DNA of 64,000 nt, taken from contig NZ_JACOPF010000005.1 in NCBI RefSeq assembly GCF_014287475.1, forward strand, positions 124,001 to 188,000. The letters run 5' to 3'. Position 1 is the stretch's first letter. Every line of letters begins with the position of its first letter. Below the pieces are notes generated by a model. The model searched no databases, had not been told where the DNA came from, and saw only the letters and a program-made list of their open reading frames with translations. This stretch comes from Mediterraneibacter hominis (lineage in GTDB: Bacteria; Bacillota; Clostridia; Lachnospirales; Lachnospiraceae). This document shows, one piece after another, positions 39,705 through 48,053 of the stretch. The position numbers were made by a program, and so were the translations under genes.

Positions 39705-41264
39705 TTGGGTGCGACGACAGAATATGCTGTGAAAATGCATGGTGTCACAAAGACATTCGGAAAAGTAACCGCAAATAAAGATGTAAATCTGGAATTGAAA
39801 AACGGGGAAATTCTGGCGCTCCTGGGAGAAAATGGGAGTGGAAAAACGACTCTGATGAATATGCTCTCAGGAATATATTTTCCAGATCATGGAGAAATAT
39901 ATGTAGACGGGAAGGCGGTCACGATCCGTTCGCCCAGAGATGCATTTTCTCTTGGAATTGGAATGATTCATCAGCATTTTAAATTGGTGGATGTCCTGAC
40001 AGCGGCGGAGAACATTGTCCTGGGACTGGAAGGAAAGGCTGTTGTAAATAGGAAAGAAGTCAATAAAAAAGTGGCAGAGCTGGCTTCACGTTATGGATTT
40101 GAAATAGAACCGGCGAAGAAGATTTACAACATGTCTGTTTCGGAAAAGCAGACTGTTGAAATATTGAAAGTTCTGTATAGAGGTGCAGATATTCTGATAT
40201 TGGATGAGCCTACTGCAGTTTTAACCCCGCAGGAGACGGACAAACTGTTTGCGGTGCTTAAGAATATGAAAAAAGATGGTAAATCTATTATTATCATCAC
40301 ACATAAATTGCAGGAAGTGCTGGCAATTTCAGATCGGGTTGCTATCCTAAGAAAAGGAGAATATATTGGCGCAGTGAATACAGAGCAGACAAACCAGGCT
40401 CAGCTTACGGAAATGATGGTAGGGCGCCCGATTAGTTTAGAGATTGAAAGAACGGCTGTCAAGCGAGGGCCGGAAAGACTGCAGGTGATCGATTTGACCT
40501 GTTTAAATGGAGATGGGGTAAAAGCTCTGGACAATGTCTCCTTTACCGCATACGGAGGAGAAATTTTGGGAGTTGCGGGGATTGCCGGAAGCGGGCAGAA
40601 AGAGTTATGCGAGGTAATCGCAGGGCTGTATCCATCCATTGGTGGTTCTGTCTTGTACAATGGTTCAGATGAGAAGGAACCTGTGAAAGAGAGAATACTT
40701 GGATTAAAGCCAGATGAAATTGTAAAAAAAGGAATTTCTATGGCGTTTGTCCCAGAAGATCGTCTCGGAATGGGACTTGTGGCGAACATGGATATGACGG
40801 ACAATTGTCTTTTGCGCAGCTACAAAAATAAGAAAGGGATTTTTGTAGACCGGAAAACTCCAAAGGAACTGGCACAAAGACTGATTGGTGAGCTTGAAAT
40901 CGTCACTCCGGGAGTAGAGACTCCTGTGGGAAGATTATCAGGCGGTAATGTACAGAAAGTACTTTTAGGCAGGGAGATTGCATGTAATCCTTCTGTACTG
41001 ATTGTGGCGTATCCTGTAAGAGGACTGGACATTAATTCTTCGTATCGTATTTATGATTTATTAAATGAACAGAAGAAAAAAGGCGTAGCTGTTATCTTTA
41101 TCGGGGAGGATCTAGATGTGCTCATGCAGCTTTCAGATCGTATTATGGTCATGTGCGGCGGAAAGATAAGCGGAATTGTGAATCCTTGTGAAGTCACAAA
41201 AGAGGATATTGGGCTTATGATGATACATACGGAAGATACAAATGAGAAGGAGGTGAGCGCATGA
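39705..41264 (+). CDS. Nucleoside ABC transporter ATPase (NupA/YufO type)
   Basis: The 519-residue double ATPase has a good first site (Walker A GENGSGKTT, Walker B DILILDEPTAVL). The second has GIAGSGQKE, the signature LSGGNVQKV and a Walker B region LIVAYPVRGLD that lacks the usual catalytic Glu, as is common in this family. The start is TTG 39705 with AGGAGGG six bases upstream. It energises the two permeases that follow. Confidence 0.92.
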   Translation: MGATTEYAVKMHGVTKTFGKVTANKDVNLELKNGEILALLGENGSGKTTLMNMLSGIYFPDHGEIYVDGKAVTIRSPRDAFSLGIGMIHQHFKLVDVLTAAENIVLGLEGKAVVNRKEVNKKVAELASRYGFEIEPAKKIYNMSVSEKQTVEILKVLYRGADILILDEPTAVLTPQETDKLFAVLKNMKKDGKSIIIITHKLQEVLAISDRVAILRKGEYIGAVNTEQTNQAQLTEMMVGRPISLEIERTAVKRGPERLQVIDLTCLNGDGVKALDNVSFTAYGGEILGVAGIAGSGQKELCEVIAGLYPSIGGSVLYNGSDEKEPVKERILGLKPDEIVKKGISMAFVPEDRLGMGLVANMDMTDNCLLRSYKNKKGIFVDRKTPKELAQRLIGELEIVTPGVETPVGRLSGGNVQKVLLGREIACNPSVLIVAYPVRGLDINSSYRIYDLLNEQKKKGVAVIFIGEDLDVLMQLSDRIMVMCGGKISGIVNPCEVTKEDIGLMMIHTEDTNEKEVSA

Positions 41265-42358
41265 GCTCAAATGCAGGACAGATGAAAGAGCCGTTTATTC
41301 GCATGGCAAAAAGAGATGCTCTTTCACAACAGAAAGCATGGGGGATACGGGGCGTTGCATTTCTTCTCTCTTTAGTGACAGGAGGACTTTTGATTCTGGC
41401 ATTGGGACATAATCCTTTTTCTGTCTATGCTTCGATGATAAAGGGAGCCTGGGGGTCACGCACAGTTATCCATGAAACAATCAAAATAGCAGTGCCTCTT
41501 CTAATTACGGCAATTGGGATTTCTTTCGCATTCAAGATGAAGTTTTGGAATATAGGCGGAGAAGGGCAGATCCTGGTAGGCGCAGTGGCTGCGGGCGCAT
41601 TTGGCTTGTTCACTGCTCACATTTTTCCCAAATTGCCGCTTGTTATTTTGATGATGCTTGCCGGAATTGCAGCCGGAGGAATTTATGGGTTACTGCCTGC
41701 TGTCTGTAAAGCAAAATGGGGAACAAATGAGACTTTGTTTACTTTGATGTTAAACTATATAGCGCTGGCCTTTGTAAAATATTTGATGAATGGGCCATGG
41801 AAAGCGGAAGGAAGCAGCTATCCTAAAATTGGTATGCTTGTGCCGGGCGCCAGATTGACAAAGGTATTTGGCGTACACTGGGGCTGGATTCTTGCGCTGG
41901 TTCTGGTAGTAGCAGCTTATATTTATTTTAACAAGACGAAACAAGGGTATGAGATTGCTGTTGTAGGAGAAAGTAATAATACGGCGCGTTATGCGGGAAT
42001 TAATGTAAGTAAAGTGTTTATCCGTACAATGTTTCTCTCAGGCGCCCTGTGCGGTCTGGTAGGGATGCTGCAGTTTGCGGGGGCGGATTATACGATTACA
42101 GAGGGAACTGCCGGAGGTGTTGGTTTTACTGCGATTACGGTGGCTTGGCTGGCGAAAATGAATCCGTTCGGCATGCTGGTTGTATCTGTATTTATCGCAA
42201 TGCTGGAAAGAGGGGCAAACACAATTCAGACAAACTTTAAGATTCCGGCATCTGCTTCAGACCTGTTAATCGGTATCATTCTGTTTTTCATGCTGGGATG
42301 TGAGTTCTTTATTTCCTACCGGCTGATTCGCAGAGGAAAGGAGGAGACACATGCTTAG
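41261..42358 (+). CDS. Nucleoside ABC transporter permease (NupB/YufP type)
   Basis: The 365-residue protein has eight to ten TM segments with the family motif FKMKFWNIGGEGQILVGA and a second motif around SGALCGLVGMLQFAG. It starts within the ATPase stop codon (4-bp overlap) and ends 8 bp inside the next permease gene. Confidence 0.92.
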   Translation: MSSNAGQMKEPFIRMAKRDALSQQKAWGIRGVAFLLSLVTGGLLILALGHNPFSVYASMIKGAWGSRTVIHETIKIAVPLLITAIGISFAFKMKFWNIGGEGQILVGAVAAGAFGLFTAHIFPKLPLVILMMLAGIAAGGIYGLLPAVCKAKWGTNETLFTLMLNYIALAFVKYLMNGPWKAEGSSYPKIGMLVPGARLTKVFGVHWGWILALVLVVAAYIYFNKTKQGYEIAVVGESNNTARYAGINVSKVFIRTMFLSGALCGLVGMLQFAGADYTITEGTAGGVGFTAITVAWLAKMNPFGMLVVSVFIAMLERGANTIQTNFKIPASASDLLIGIILFFMLGCEFFISYRLIRRGKEETHA

Positions 42359-43343
42359 TACATTAAACAGTCTGTTTATTGCGGCAGTACTTGCGGGAAC
42401 TCCACTCCTTCTAGGAGCGTTGGGGGAGATTTTGACAGAGAAATCTGGAAATTTAAATCTCGGTGTAGAAGGTATGATGTTTATGGGGGCGATTACCGGG
42501 CTGGCTGGTTCTTATTATTATGAACAAGGTGTTGTAAAGGCCGGCGGAGATCCCAGTGGAGTGTTATCTGCTTTGATTGCCTTAATTGTTTCTTTTCTGG
42601 CAGGAGCACTTGGCGCATTGATTTATGCCTTCCTTACCATATCACTTCGGGCAAATCAGAATGTAACGGGTCTGACCCTCACGATATTTGGTACAGGATT
42701 TGGCAATTTTTTTGGCGAATATATCGGGCAGAAAGCAGGAGGATATGTGGCAGTATCCGAAGTGACGAAGAATACATTTTCTAAACTGCATATTCCTGTG
42801 CTGTCAGACATTCCGGTACTTGGAAAGCTTTTGTTCCAGTACAATTGGGTGGTATATTTTGCCATTGTTGTTGCAATTATCATGGCGTGGGTATTTAATA
42901 AATCCCGTATTGGATTGAATTTAAGGGCAGTGGGAGAGGATCCGGCGACTGCGGACGCAGCGGGAATCTCAATCACCAAATATAAGTATATTGCAACAGT
43001 AGTAGGCGGAGGCATCTGTGGAATTGGCGGTATGTATATGAGCATGGTTACAACCTCTGGTGTGTGGGTGCACGGATGCGTTAGCGGCTACGGCTGGCTG
43101 GCAGTTGCTTTAGTTATTTTTGCTACCTGGAGTCCGGCGCGAGGCATGCTTGTTGCGCTGATTTTCGGCGGTTTGACAATTATGCGTATGTATGTAAACA
43201 TTCCTGGATTGCCCGCGCAGATTTATGATATGCTGCCATATGTGGCAACGATTATCGTGTTGATTGTCACAAGTATGAGACAAAGCAAAGAACATGCACA
43301 GCCAAAAAGCTGCGGAAATAACTACTTCAGAGAAGAAAGATAG
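42351..43343 (+). CDS. Nucleoside ABC transporter permease (NupC/YufQ type)
   Basis: The 330-residue permease has the pattern EKSGNLNLGVEGMMFMGA near residue 28 and GLNLRAVGEDPATADAAGIS near residue 190. It is the last gene of the nucleoside importer operon. A repeat family A element begins six bases after its stop. Confidence 0.92.
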   Translation: MLSTLNSLFIAAVLAGTPLLLGALGEILTEKSGNLNLGVEGMMFMGAITGLAGSYYYEQGVVKAGGDPSGVLSALIALIVSFLAGALGALIYAFLTISLRANQNVTGLTLTIFGTGFGNFFGEYIGQKAGGYVAVSEVTKNTFSKLHIPVLSDIPVLGKLLFQYNWVVYFAIVVAIIMAWVFNKSRIGLNLRAVGEDPATADAAGISITKYKYIATVVGGGICGIGGMYMSMVTTSGVWVHGCVSGYGWLAVALVIFATWSPARGMLVALIFGGLTIMRMYVNIPGLPAQIYDMLPYVATIIVLIVTSMRQSKEHAQPKSCGNNYFREER

Positions 43344-43348
43344 AAATA

Positions 43349-43894
43349 TATAAATTTAATCGACGAAAATGATCCGCGCAAGAGGGCGTGTATTGCAACA
43401 TTCGTCAGGGCTTCGCCGAAATTCCTCACTTTTGCAACACACGCCCTCTTGCGCTTACACTTTCGCCAGCTTAAGTTTATATTTCCAGGCGGAAGAGCTC
43501 AACTTCACGCTGCTATATATTCCAATCAGAAGTAAACAAATTTTTCTGGTTGGGAACTCGCGGCAGCGTGAAGTTGATTTCTTTTTAATGAAATTTAACT
43601 AACAAAGTTGCCTTCCGAATGACAGGTAAAAACTTCTGACTGGAAGTGACAGCCAAAAACACTGTGTCAGATAAGCAGGGCATTGACAAGGAGCGTTCCG
43701 AATACAGTTCGCCTGGTTCTTAGTGCAAAGCATCTGCGTGTTCCAATGGACACACAGATACTTTGTGCTTAGAACCACTCGAACGGATGAGGTAAAGCGA
43801 GTCCTGCCCTGTGTTCTGATACAGTGTTTTTGGCGTACCTTCTGTTAAAGCTTTTCTTCCAAACGAGAAAGGTATTTTTGTTAGTTAAATTTAT
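43349..43894. repeat. Repeat family A, copy 2 (three-hairpin element)
   Basis: The 546-bp element fills the whole space between the permease stop and the spoVAC stop. Hairpin 1 has 23-bp arms (43376-43398 with 43432-43454; one mismatch) and a loop whose 30 bases (43401-43430) equal those of copy 1, although the arms are unrelated in sequence. Hairpin 2 (CTTCACGCTGC with GCAGCGTGAAG, about 43503 and 43563) is conserved. Hairpin 3 is complete: GCCAAAAACACTG near 43653 pairs with CAGTGTTTTTGGC near 43821, and an inner stem GGTTCT to AGAACC (about 43715-43776) differs from copy 1. Confidence 0.92.
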
Positions 43895-43897
43895 ATT

Positions 43898-44359
43898 TTA
43901 TTTTATGATTGTCCATATCCAGTATAGTAGTCCAAGTCCCCAGCTTATAGTGATTCCATACAGTATTACAGGGCCGGCTATGGTAAAGATCTTGCAGCCG
44001 ATACCGAAAACCTGACCTTCTTTTTTGTATTCAATTGCGGGGGCTGCTACAGAGTTAGCAAAACCGGTGATTGGCACGAGCGCGCCAGCTCCACCCCACT
44101 TTGCCAAACGCGGATAGAGATTTGTTCCTGTTAAAATGACGCTCATTAAAATAAGAAGCATAGAAGTCCAGCTGCTGCAATCATCCTTGGAAAGATTTTG
44201 CAGCTCACAGTAATGATAGATAACTTGACCGATAAAACAAATCATACCCCCAGTGAAAAATGCTTTTATCATATTAAGCCATACGTTGTGAACAGGCGTT
44301 TTTGTTTTAACATATTTTTCATATTGTTTCTGCTGTTTCATTTTTTGTACACGATCCAT
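43898..44359 (-). CDS. spoVAC: Stage V sporulation protein AC
   Basis: The 153-residue protein has a basic N-terminus and about four TM helices with the SpoVAC pattern AKWGGAGALVPITGFANSVA. ATG at 44359 is preceded on the minus strand by AGGAGG, so the longer 182-residue reading is not supported. SpoVAC is a mechanosensitive channel component for dipicolinic acid release. Unusually it runs opposite to spoVAD and spoVAE. Confidence 0.93.
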   Translation of the reverse strand: MDRVQKMKQQKQYEKYVKTKTPVHNVWLNMIKAFFTGGMICFIGQVIYHYCELQNLSKDDCSSWTSMLLILMSVILTGTNLYPRLAKWGGAGALVPITGFANSVAAPAIEYKKEGQVFGIGCKIFTIAGPVILYGITISWGLGLLYWIWTIIK

Positions 44360-44559
44360 TATAAAATCCTCCTTTTTGGTTAGTATTCTTAAAAAAAGGA
44401 AAAATATACATATGATAGAAAATGTATACCCAAAAGGGCATGCCATAATACATTTCCTTCGGGAGGACGGGCTTTGTCCGAAAATGTATATTTTTACATT
44501 ATATTAGAGATAATAAAGAAGAAAAAAGCTGGAATTTCAGGAAAAAGTGAGGAAAGACT

Positions 44560-45570
44560 ATGGAACAGATTAGAGGAAGCCAGAGCATTGAATTTACACA
44601 GGCCCCTTTTTTGCTTAGCAGTGCATCAGTAGTTGGCAGCAAAGAGTCAGAGGGACCTCTGGGAAAATTGTTTGATATGGTTAATCAGGATGACTTGTTT
44701 GGAGCGCAGACATGGGAGGAAGCAGAAAGTACAATGCAGAAAGAGGCGTGTGTGCTGGCATTGGGAAAAGCACATGTGGACGCGGAAAAAGTGCGATATT
44801 TGTATGGGGGAGATTTATTGCGTCAGGGAATTGCAACTTCGATGGGAGTGGAAGCCCTTCAAATTCCGATGTTTGGTTTATATGGTGCATGTTCGACATC
44901 AGGAGAGGCGCTGGCTTTAAGTGCAATGAGTGTTGCCGCAGGATATGGAGAGTATATGCTGGCTGTTACATCTAGTCATTTTGGAAGTGCGGAAAAGGAA
45001 TTCCGCTTTCCATTGGGATATGCAAATCAGAGACCATTATCTGCACACTGGACAGTAACGGGAAGCGGCGCATTTCTTGTCGGAACACAAAAGAGCCATG
45101 TAAGAATATCAGGCGTAACAGTAGGAAAAATCGTGGACTATGGATTGAAGGATTCACAGAATATGGGAGCATGCATGGCTCCCGCAGCAACAGACACAAT
45201 TGTACAGAATATGAAAGACTTTGGGAGAAATCCAGAAGATTACGACAGAATTATTACAGGAGATCTGGGGTATATCGGACAGTCTATTTTATTTGATTTG
45301 GCAAAAGGAAAAGGATATGACATAAAGAGCAAACATATGGACTGCGGCATGACGATTTTTGACCAGGAGACACAAGATACACATGCAGGCGGAAGCGGCT
45401 GCGGTTGTGCGGCAGTGACACTTGCTGCGTTTATCCTCCCCAAAATAGAAAAGGGAGAATGGAAACGTATACTTTTCGTACCTACGGGTGCGTTAATGTC
45501 TACGGTAAGCTTTAACGAAGGTGCAAGTGTGCCTGGTATTGCTCATGGGATTGTATTGGAACATTGTTAA
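44560..45570 (+). CDS. spoVAD: Stage V sporulation protein AD
   Basis: The 336-residue thiolase-fold protein has GACSTSGEALALSAMSVAAG near residue 110 and GGSGCGCAAV near the C-terminus, as expected for SpoVAD, which binds dipicolinic acid at the inner spore membrane. The 200 bp between its start and spoVAC contain an inverted repeat (ATACATTT near 44449 with AAATGTAT near 44483) and AT-rich sequence that could hold divergent forespore promoters; a GTATA-18 bp-ATACTA arrangement is visible upstream of spoVAC on the minus strand. Confidence 0.94.
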   Translation: MEQIRGSQSIEFTQAPFLLSSASVVGSKESEGPLGKLFDMVNQDDLFGAQTWEEAESTMQKEACVLALGKAHVDAEKVRYLYGGDLLRQGIATSMGVEALQIPMFGLYGACSTSGEALALSAMSVAAGYGEYMLAVTSSHFGSAEKEFRFPLGYANQRPLSAHWTVTGSGAFLVGTQKSHVRISGVTVGKIVDYGLKDSQNMGACMAPAATDTIVQNMKDFGRNPEDYDRIITGDLGYIGQSILFDLAKGKGYDIKSKHMDCGMTIFDQETQDTHAGGSGCGCAAVTLAAFILPKIEKGEWKRILFVPTGALMSTVSFNEGASVPGIAHGIVLEHC

Positions 45571-45585
45571 TAGGAGGACAGAAGA

Positions 45586-45942
45586 ATGGATTACGTAAAA
45601 GCATTTTTAATCGGCGGTTTGCTGTGCGCGGTAATACAGATTTTATTAGATCGGACAAAACTAATGCCGGGAAGAGTGATGGTACTTCTTGTATGCTCGG
45701 GCGCCGTTTTAGGTTTCTGCAATATTTATGAACCATTTTTGGAGTTTGCTAAGTCAGGCGCGAGTGTTCCTCTTCTTGGCTTTGGCAATGTACTGTGGCA
45801 GGGAGTAAAAGAAGCTGTAGACAAACATGGATTTATAGGAATTTTTATGGGAGGCTTTAAAGCAAGCGCGGTGGGAATTTCTGCGGCATTGATCTTTGGT
45901 TATCTGGCCTCATTTATCTTTGAACCGAAGATGAAAAAATAA
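45586..45942 (+). CDS. spoVAE: Stage V sporulation protein AE (AEb type)
   Basis: The 118-residue membrane protein has four hydrophobic segments and the SpoVAE-like SGASVPLLGFGNVLWQG motif. AGGAGG precedes the ATG, 15 bases after spoVAD. A family B repeat starts three bases after its stop. Confidence 0.93.
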   Translation: MDYVKAFLIGGLLCAVIQILLDRTKLMPGRVMVLLVCSGAVLGFCNIYEPFLEFAKSGASVPLLGFGNVLWQGVKEAVDKHGFIGIFMGGFKASAVGISAALIFGYLASFIFEPKMKK

Positions 45943-45945
45943 AAG

Positions 45946-46110
45946 GCAACAGTTCAGCCCGTGCCATTCGTAAAACCGCACTGCGTTCTTATCGTGGCTG
46001 CCGCCACCGTTTTACTCATTGATAGGCGCTTAAGCTCATACAGATGTACGCCCGCAAAAACATGCAGGCATGTTTTATGCTTCCCGCACCCTGTATGGCT
46101 GAACTGTTAC
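45946..46110. repeat. Repeat family B, copy 2 (long form)
   Basis: A 165-bp element has terminal inverted repeats (GCAACAGTTCAGCC and GGCTGAACTGTTAC). It is the 14381-14467 element with about 75 extra bases near its left end; the extra part has its own GTAAAAC and GTTTTAC inverted repeat (near 45970 and 46009). It starts three bases after the spoVAE stop. The remaining 130 bp before the next gene hold only AT-rich promoter-like sequence. Confidence 0.85.
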
Positions 46111-46242
46111 ATAAAAGTAAAATATAATGCAAATATAAGTAAAATTTTGTTGTTTTTTGAGGATGATAATGTTATCGTAATTATGTACTGTGTTTTTATA
46201 CGGTATGAAGGATAAAATGAGGGAACACCTTAGGAGGAAATT

Positions 46243-47883
46243 ATGAATTATGTAAGCATCATCATCCCCTTTGTCGGGGGTCTGGGAATGTTTATTTACG
46301 GTATGCAGATTATGGCGCAGGGACTTGAAAATGCAGCCGGAAGCAAGATGAAAACACTGCTGGAAGCTCTGACAAAGAATAAATTCTTTGGTGTACTGCT
46401 CGGTGCTCTGATTACGGCAGTAATCCAAAGTTCATCGGCCACGACTGTTATGGTGGTAGGGTTTGTAAATGCAGGCATTATGAACTTGACGCAGGCAATG
46501 GGCGTTATAATGGGGGCAAATATCGGAACAACGGTGACGGGATGGCTTGTGTCCAGTGTAGAATGGGCAAAGTTTTTAAGTCCGGGCAATATTGCTCCGA
46601 TTGCAGTTATGGCTGGGGTCATTGTAATGCTGACAGGAAAGAGACGTTCTACAAAAGATATAGCAAGTATTATCATTGGATTCGGACTTTTATTTATTGG
46701 TATTACAACTATGTCATCGGCTGTAGCGCCGTTGGAGGAATCAGAAGGATTCCGCAACATTTTCGTAACTTTAGGACATAACCCGTTCCTGGGAATTATT
46801 GCTGGAGCAGTTGTGACCGCAGTAATCCAGAGTTCTTCTGCGTCAGTGGGGATTTTGCAGAGTCTTGCGGCTGCGGGGCTGGTTCCATTCAACGCCGCAG
46901 TATATATTATTATGGGGCAGAATATCGGTACTTGTGTAACGGCGATTATGTCTAGTATCGGTGCGAAGAAAACAGCAAAAACAGCAGCAATTATGCATTT
47001 GCTTTTCAATATTATAGGCACGATTATTTTCAGTATAGCTGGAATCTTGTTCTTTGCAGTTATCAATCCGCAGGCCGGTTTGGGGATGATTACTCAGACG
47101 GAGATCAGTACAGTGCATACGATTTTTAATATTGGAACGACCGTTATTTTGTTCCCTGTTTCTGATTGGATTATTAAGCTTGCAAAGAAAATTGAAAAAG
47201 AAGACAAGACAGAAGTGGAAGATAACAAAGTGCTTCTGGATGAAAGAATGTTGGAGACGCCGGGAATTGCGCTTCAGTCAGTTGTAAGCGAAGTATGCCG
47301 TATGGGAAGAATTGTGAAGGGAACAATGGACAAATCAAAATCGGTAATGTTTACAAAGGACTATCAGAACATTCTTGACATCAAAGAGGAAGAAAATACG
47401 GTTGACGGGCTGTGCAGAGGAATCAGCAACTATGTGATTAAACTGAATTCTCTGTCTATCAATGAAAAGGAGCATCAGCATATTGCCAGCCTGCTTCAGA
47501 TTATTTCGGATATAGAGCGTGTCAGTGATTATTGTGAAAATATTTCTGAGTTTGCGGAAACACTGAAGGAAAGAAAAACGATGTTTTCCGATGTGGGAAG
47601 CAAAGAACTAAAAGAAATGATAGAGGTCTGCGCAGACAGTTTCCGTTATGCGGTAGAGGCTTTGGAAGAACACAGTAAAGAGAAAGCCTTGAAAGTGATT
47701 GAAAAGGAAAGTCAGGCAGATGAATTGGAGATCCGACTGCGTGCAGAGCATATGAAACGCCTTGCAAAGAACCAATGCAATACAGATGCGGGAATTGTAT
47801 TTTTAGACGCGCTGGTATGCTTGGAGAGGATCTCTGACCACTCCAGAAATATAGCTGAAGAGATTCTTACGATTACAGCGTAG
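46243..47883 (+). CDS. Na/Pi cotransporter family protein with PhoU-like tail
   Basis: The 546-residue protein has two inverted NptA repeats, each with the signature AVIQSSSATT or AVIQSSSASV (about residues 57 and 190), together about eight to nine TM helices (1-310). A C-terminal helical PhoU-like domain (about 345-545) follows. It probably imports phosphate with sodium. A strong AGGAGG ribosome binding site precedes the ATG. No PHO-type box was recognised upstream. Confidence 0.93.
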   Translation: MNYVSIIIPFVGGLGMFIYGMQIMAQGLENAAGSKMKTLLEALTKNKFFGVLLGALITAVIQSSSATTVMVVGFVNAGIMNLTQAMGVIMGANIGTTVTGWLVSSVEWAKFLSPGNIAPIAVMAGVIVMLTGKRRSTKDIASIIIGFGLLFIGITTMSSAVAPLEESEGFRNIFVTLGHNPFLGIIAGAVVTAVIQSSSASVGILQSLAAAGLVPFNAAVYIIMGQNIGTCVTAIMSSIGAKKTAKTAAIMHLLFNIIGTIIFSIAGILFFAVINPQAGLGMITQTEISTVHTIFNIGTTVILFPVSDWIIKLAKKIEKEDKTEVEDNKVLLDERMLETPGIALQSVVSEVCRMGRIVKGTMDKSKSVMFTKDYQNILDIKEEENTVDGLCRGISNYVIKLNSLSINEKEHQHIASLLQIISDIERVSDYCENISEFAETLKERKTMFSDVGSKELKEMIEVCADSFRYAVEALEEHSKEKALKVIEKESQADELEIRLRAEHMKRLAKNQCNTDAGIVFLDALVCLERISDHSRNIAEEILTITA

Positions 47884-47960
47884 AAAGAACGGATAGGATG
47901 TGTTGCCTGTATTTTTTCTCTACTTTATAGATAAAAATTATTCATTGTTCAAAAGCGGAT

Positions 47961-48010
47961 ATACAGAAAGCAGTAAATTTTTTCAAACTTACTGCTTTCT
48001 GTATTATTTT
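47961..48010 (+). terminator. Intrinsic terminator after the Na/Pi cotransporter gene
   Basis: Perfect 16-bp arms (47961-47976 with 47989-48004, starting ATACAGAAAGCAG) are followed by TATTTTA. Confidence 0.85.
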
Positions 48011-48053
48011 ATGGTTTTAGAGATTTGTAAAAATAAGAGAGTGTTCATAAATA

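Noticed and set aside
45961..46215. 84-codon plus-strand ORF
   Set aside because: It reads through the family B inverted repeats and lacks a start signal.
46296..47066. 256-codon minus-strand ORF inside the Na/Pi cotransporter gene
   Set aside because: Complementary reading of TM-encoding sequence; no ribosome binding site and the plus strand is a clear family member.
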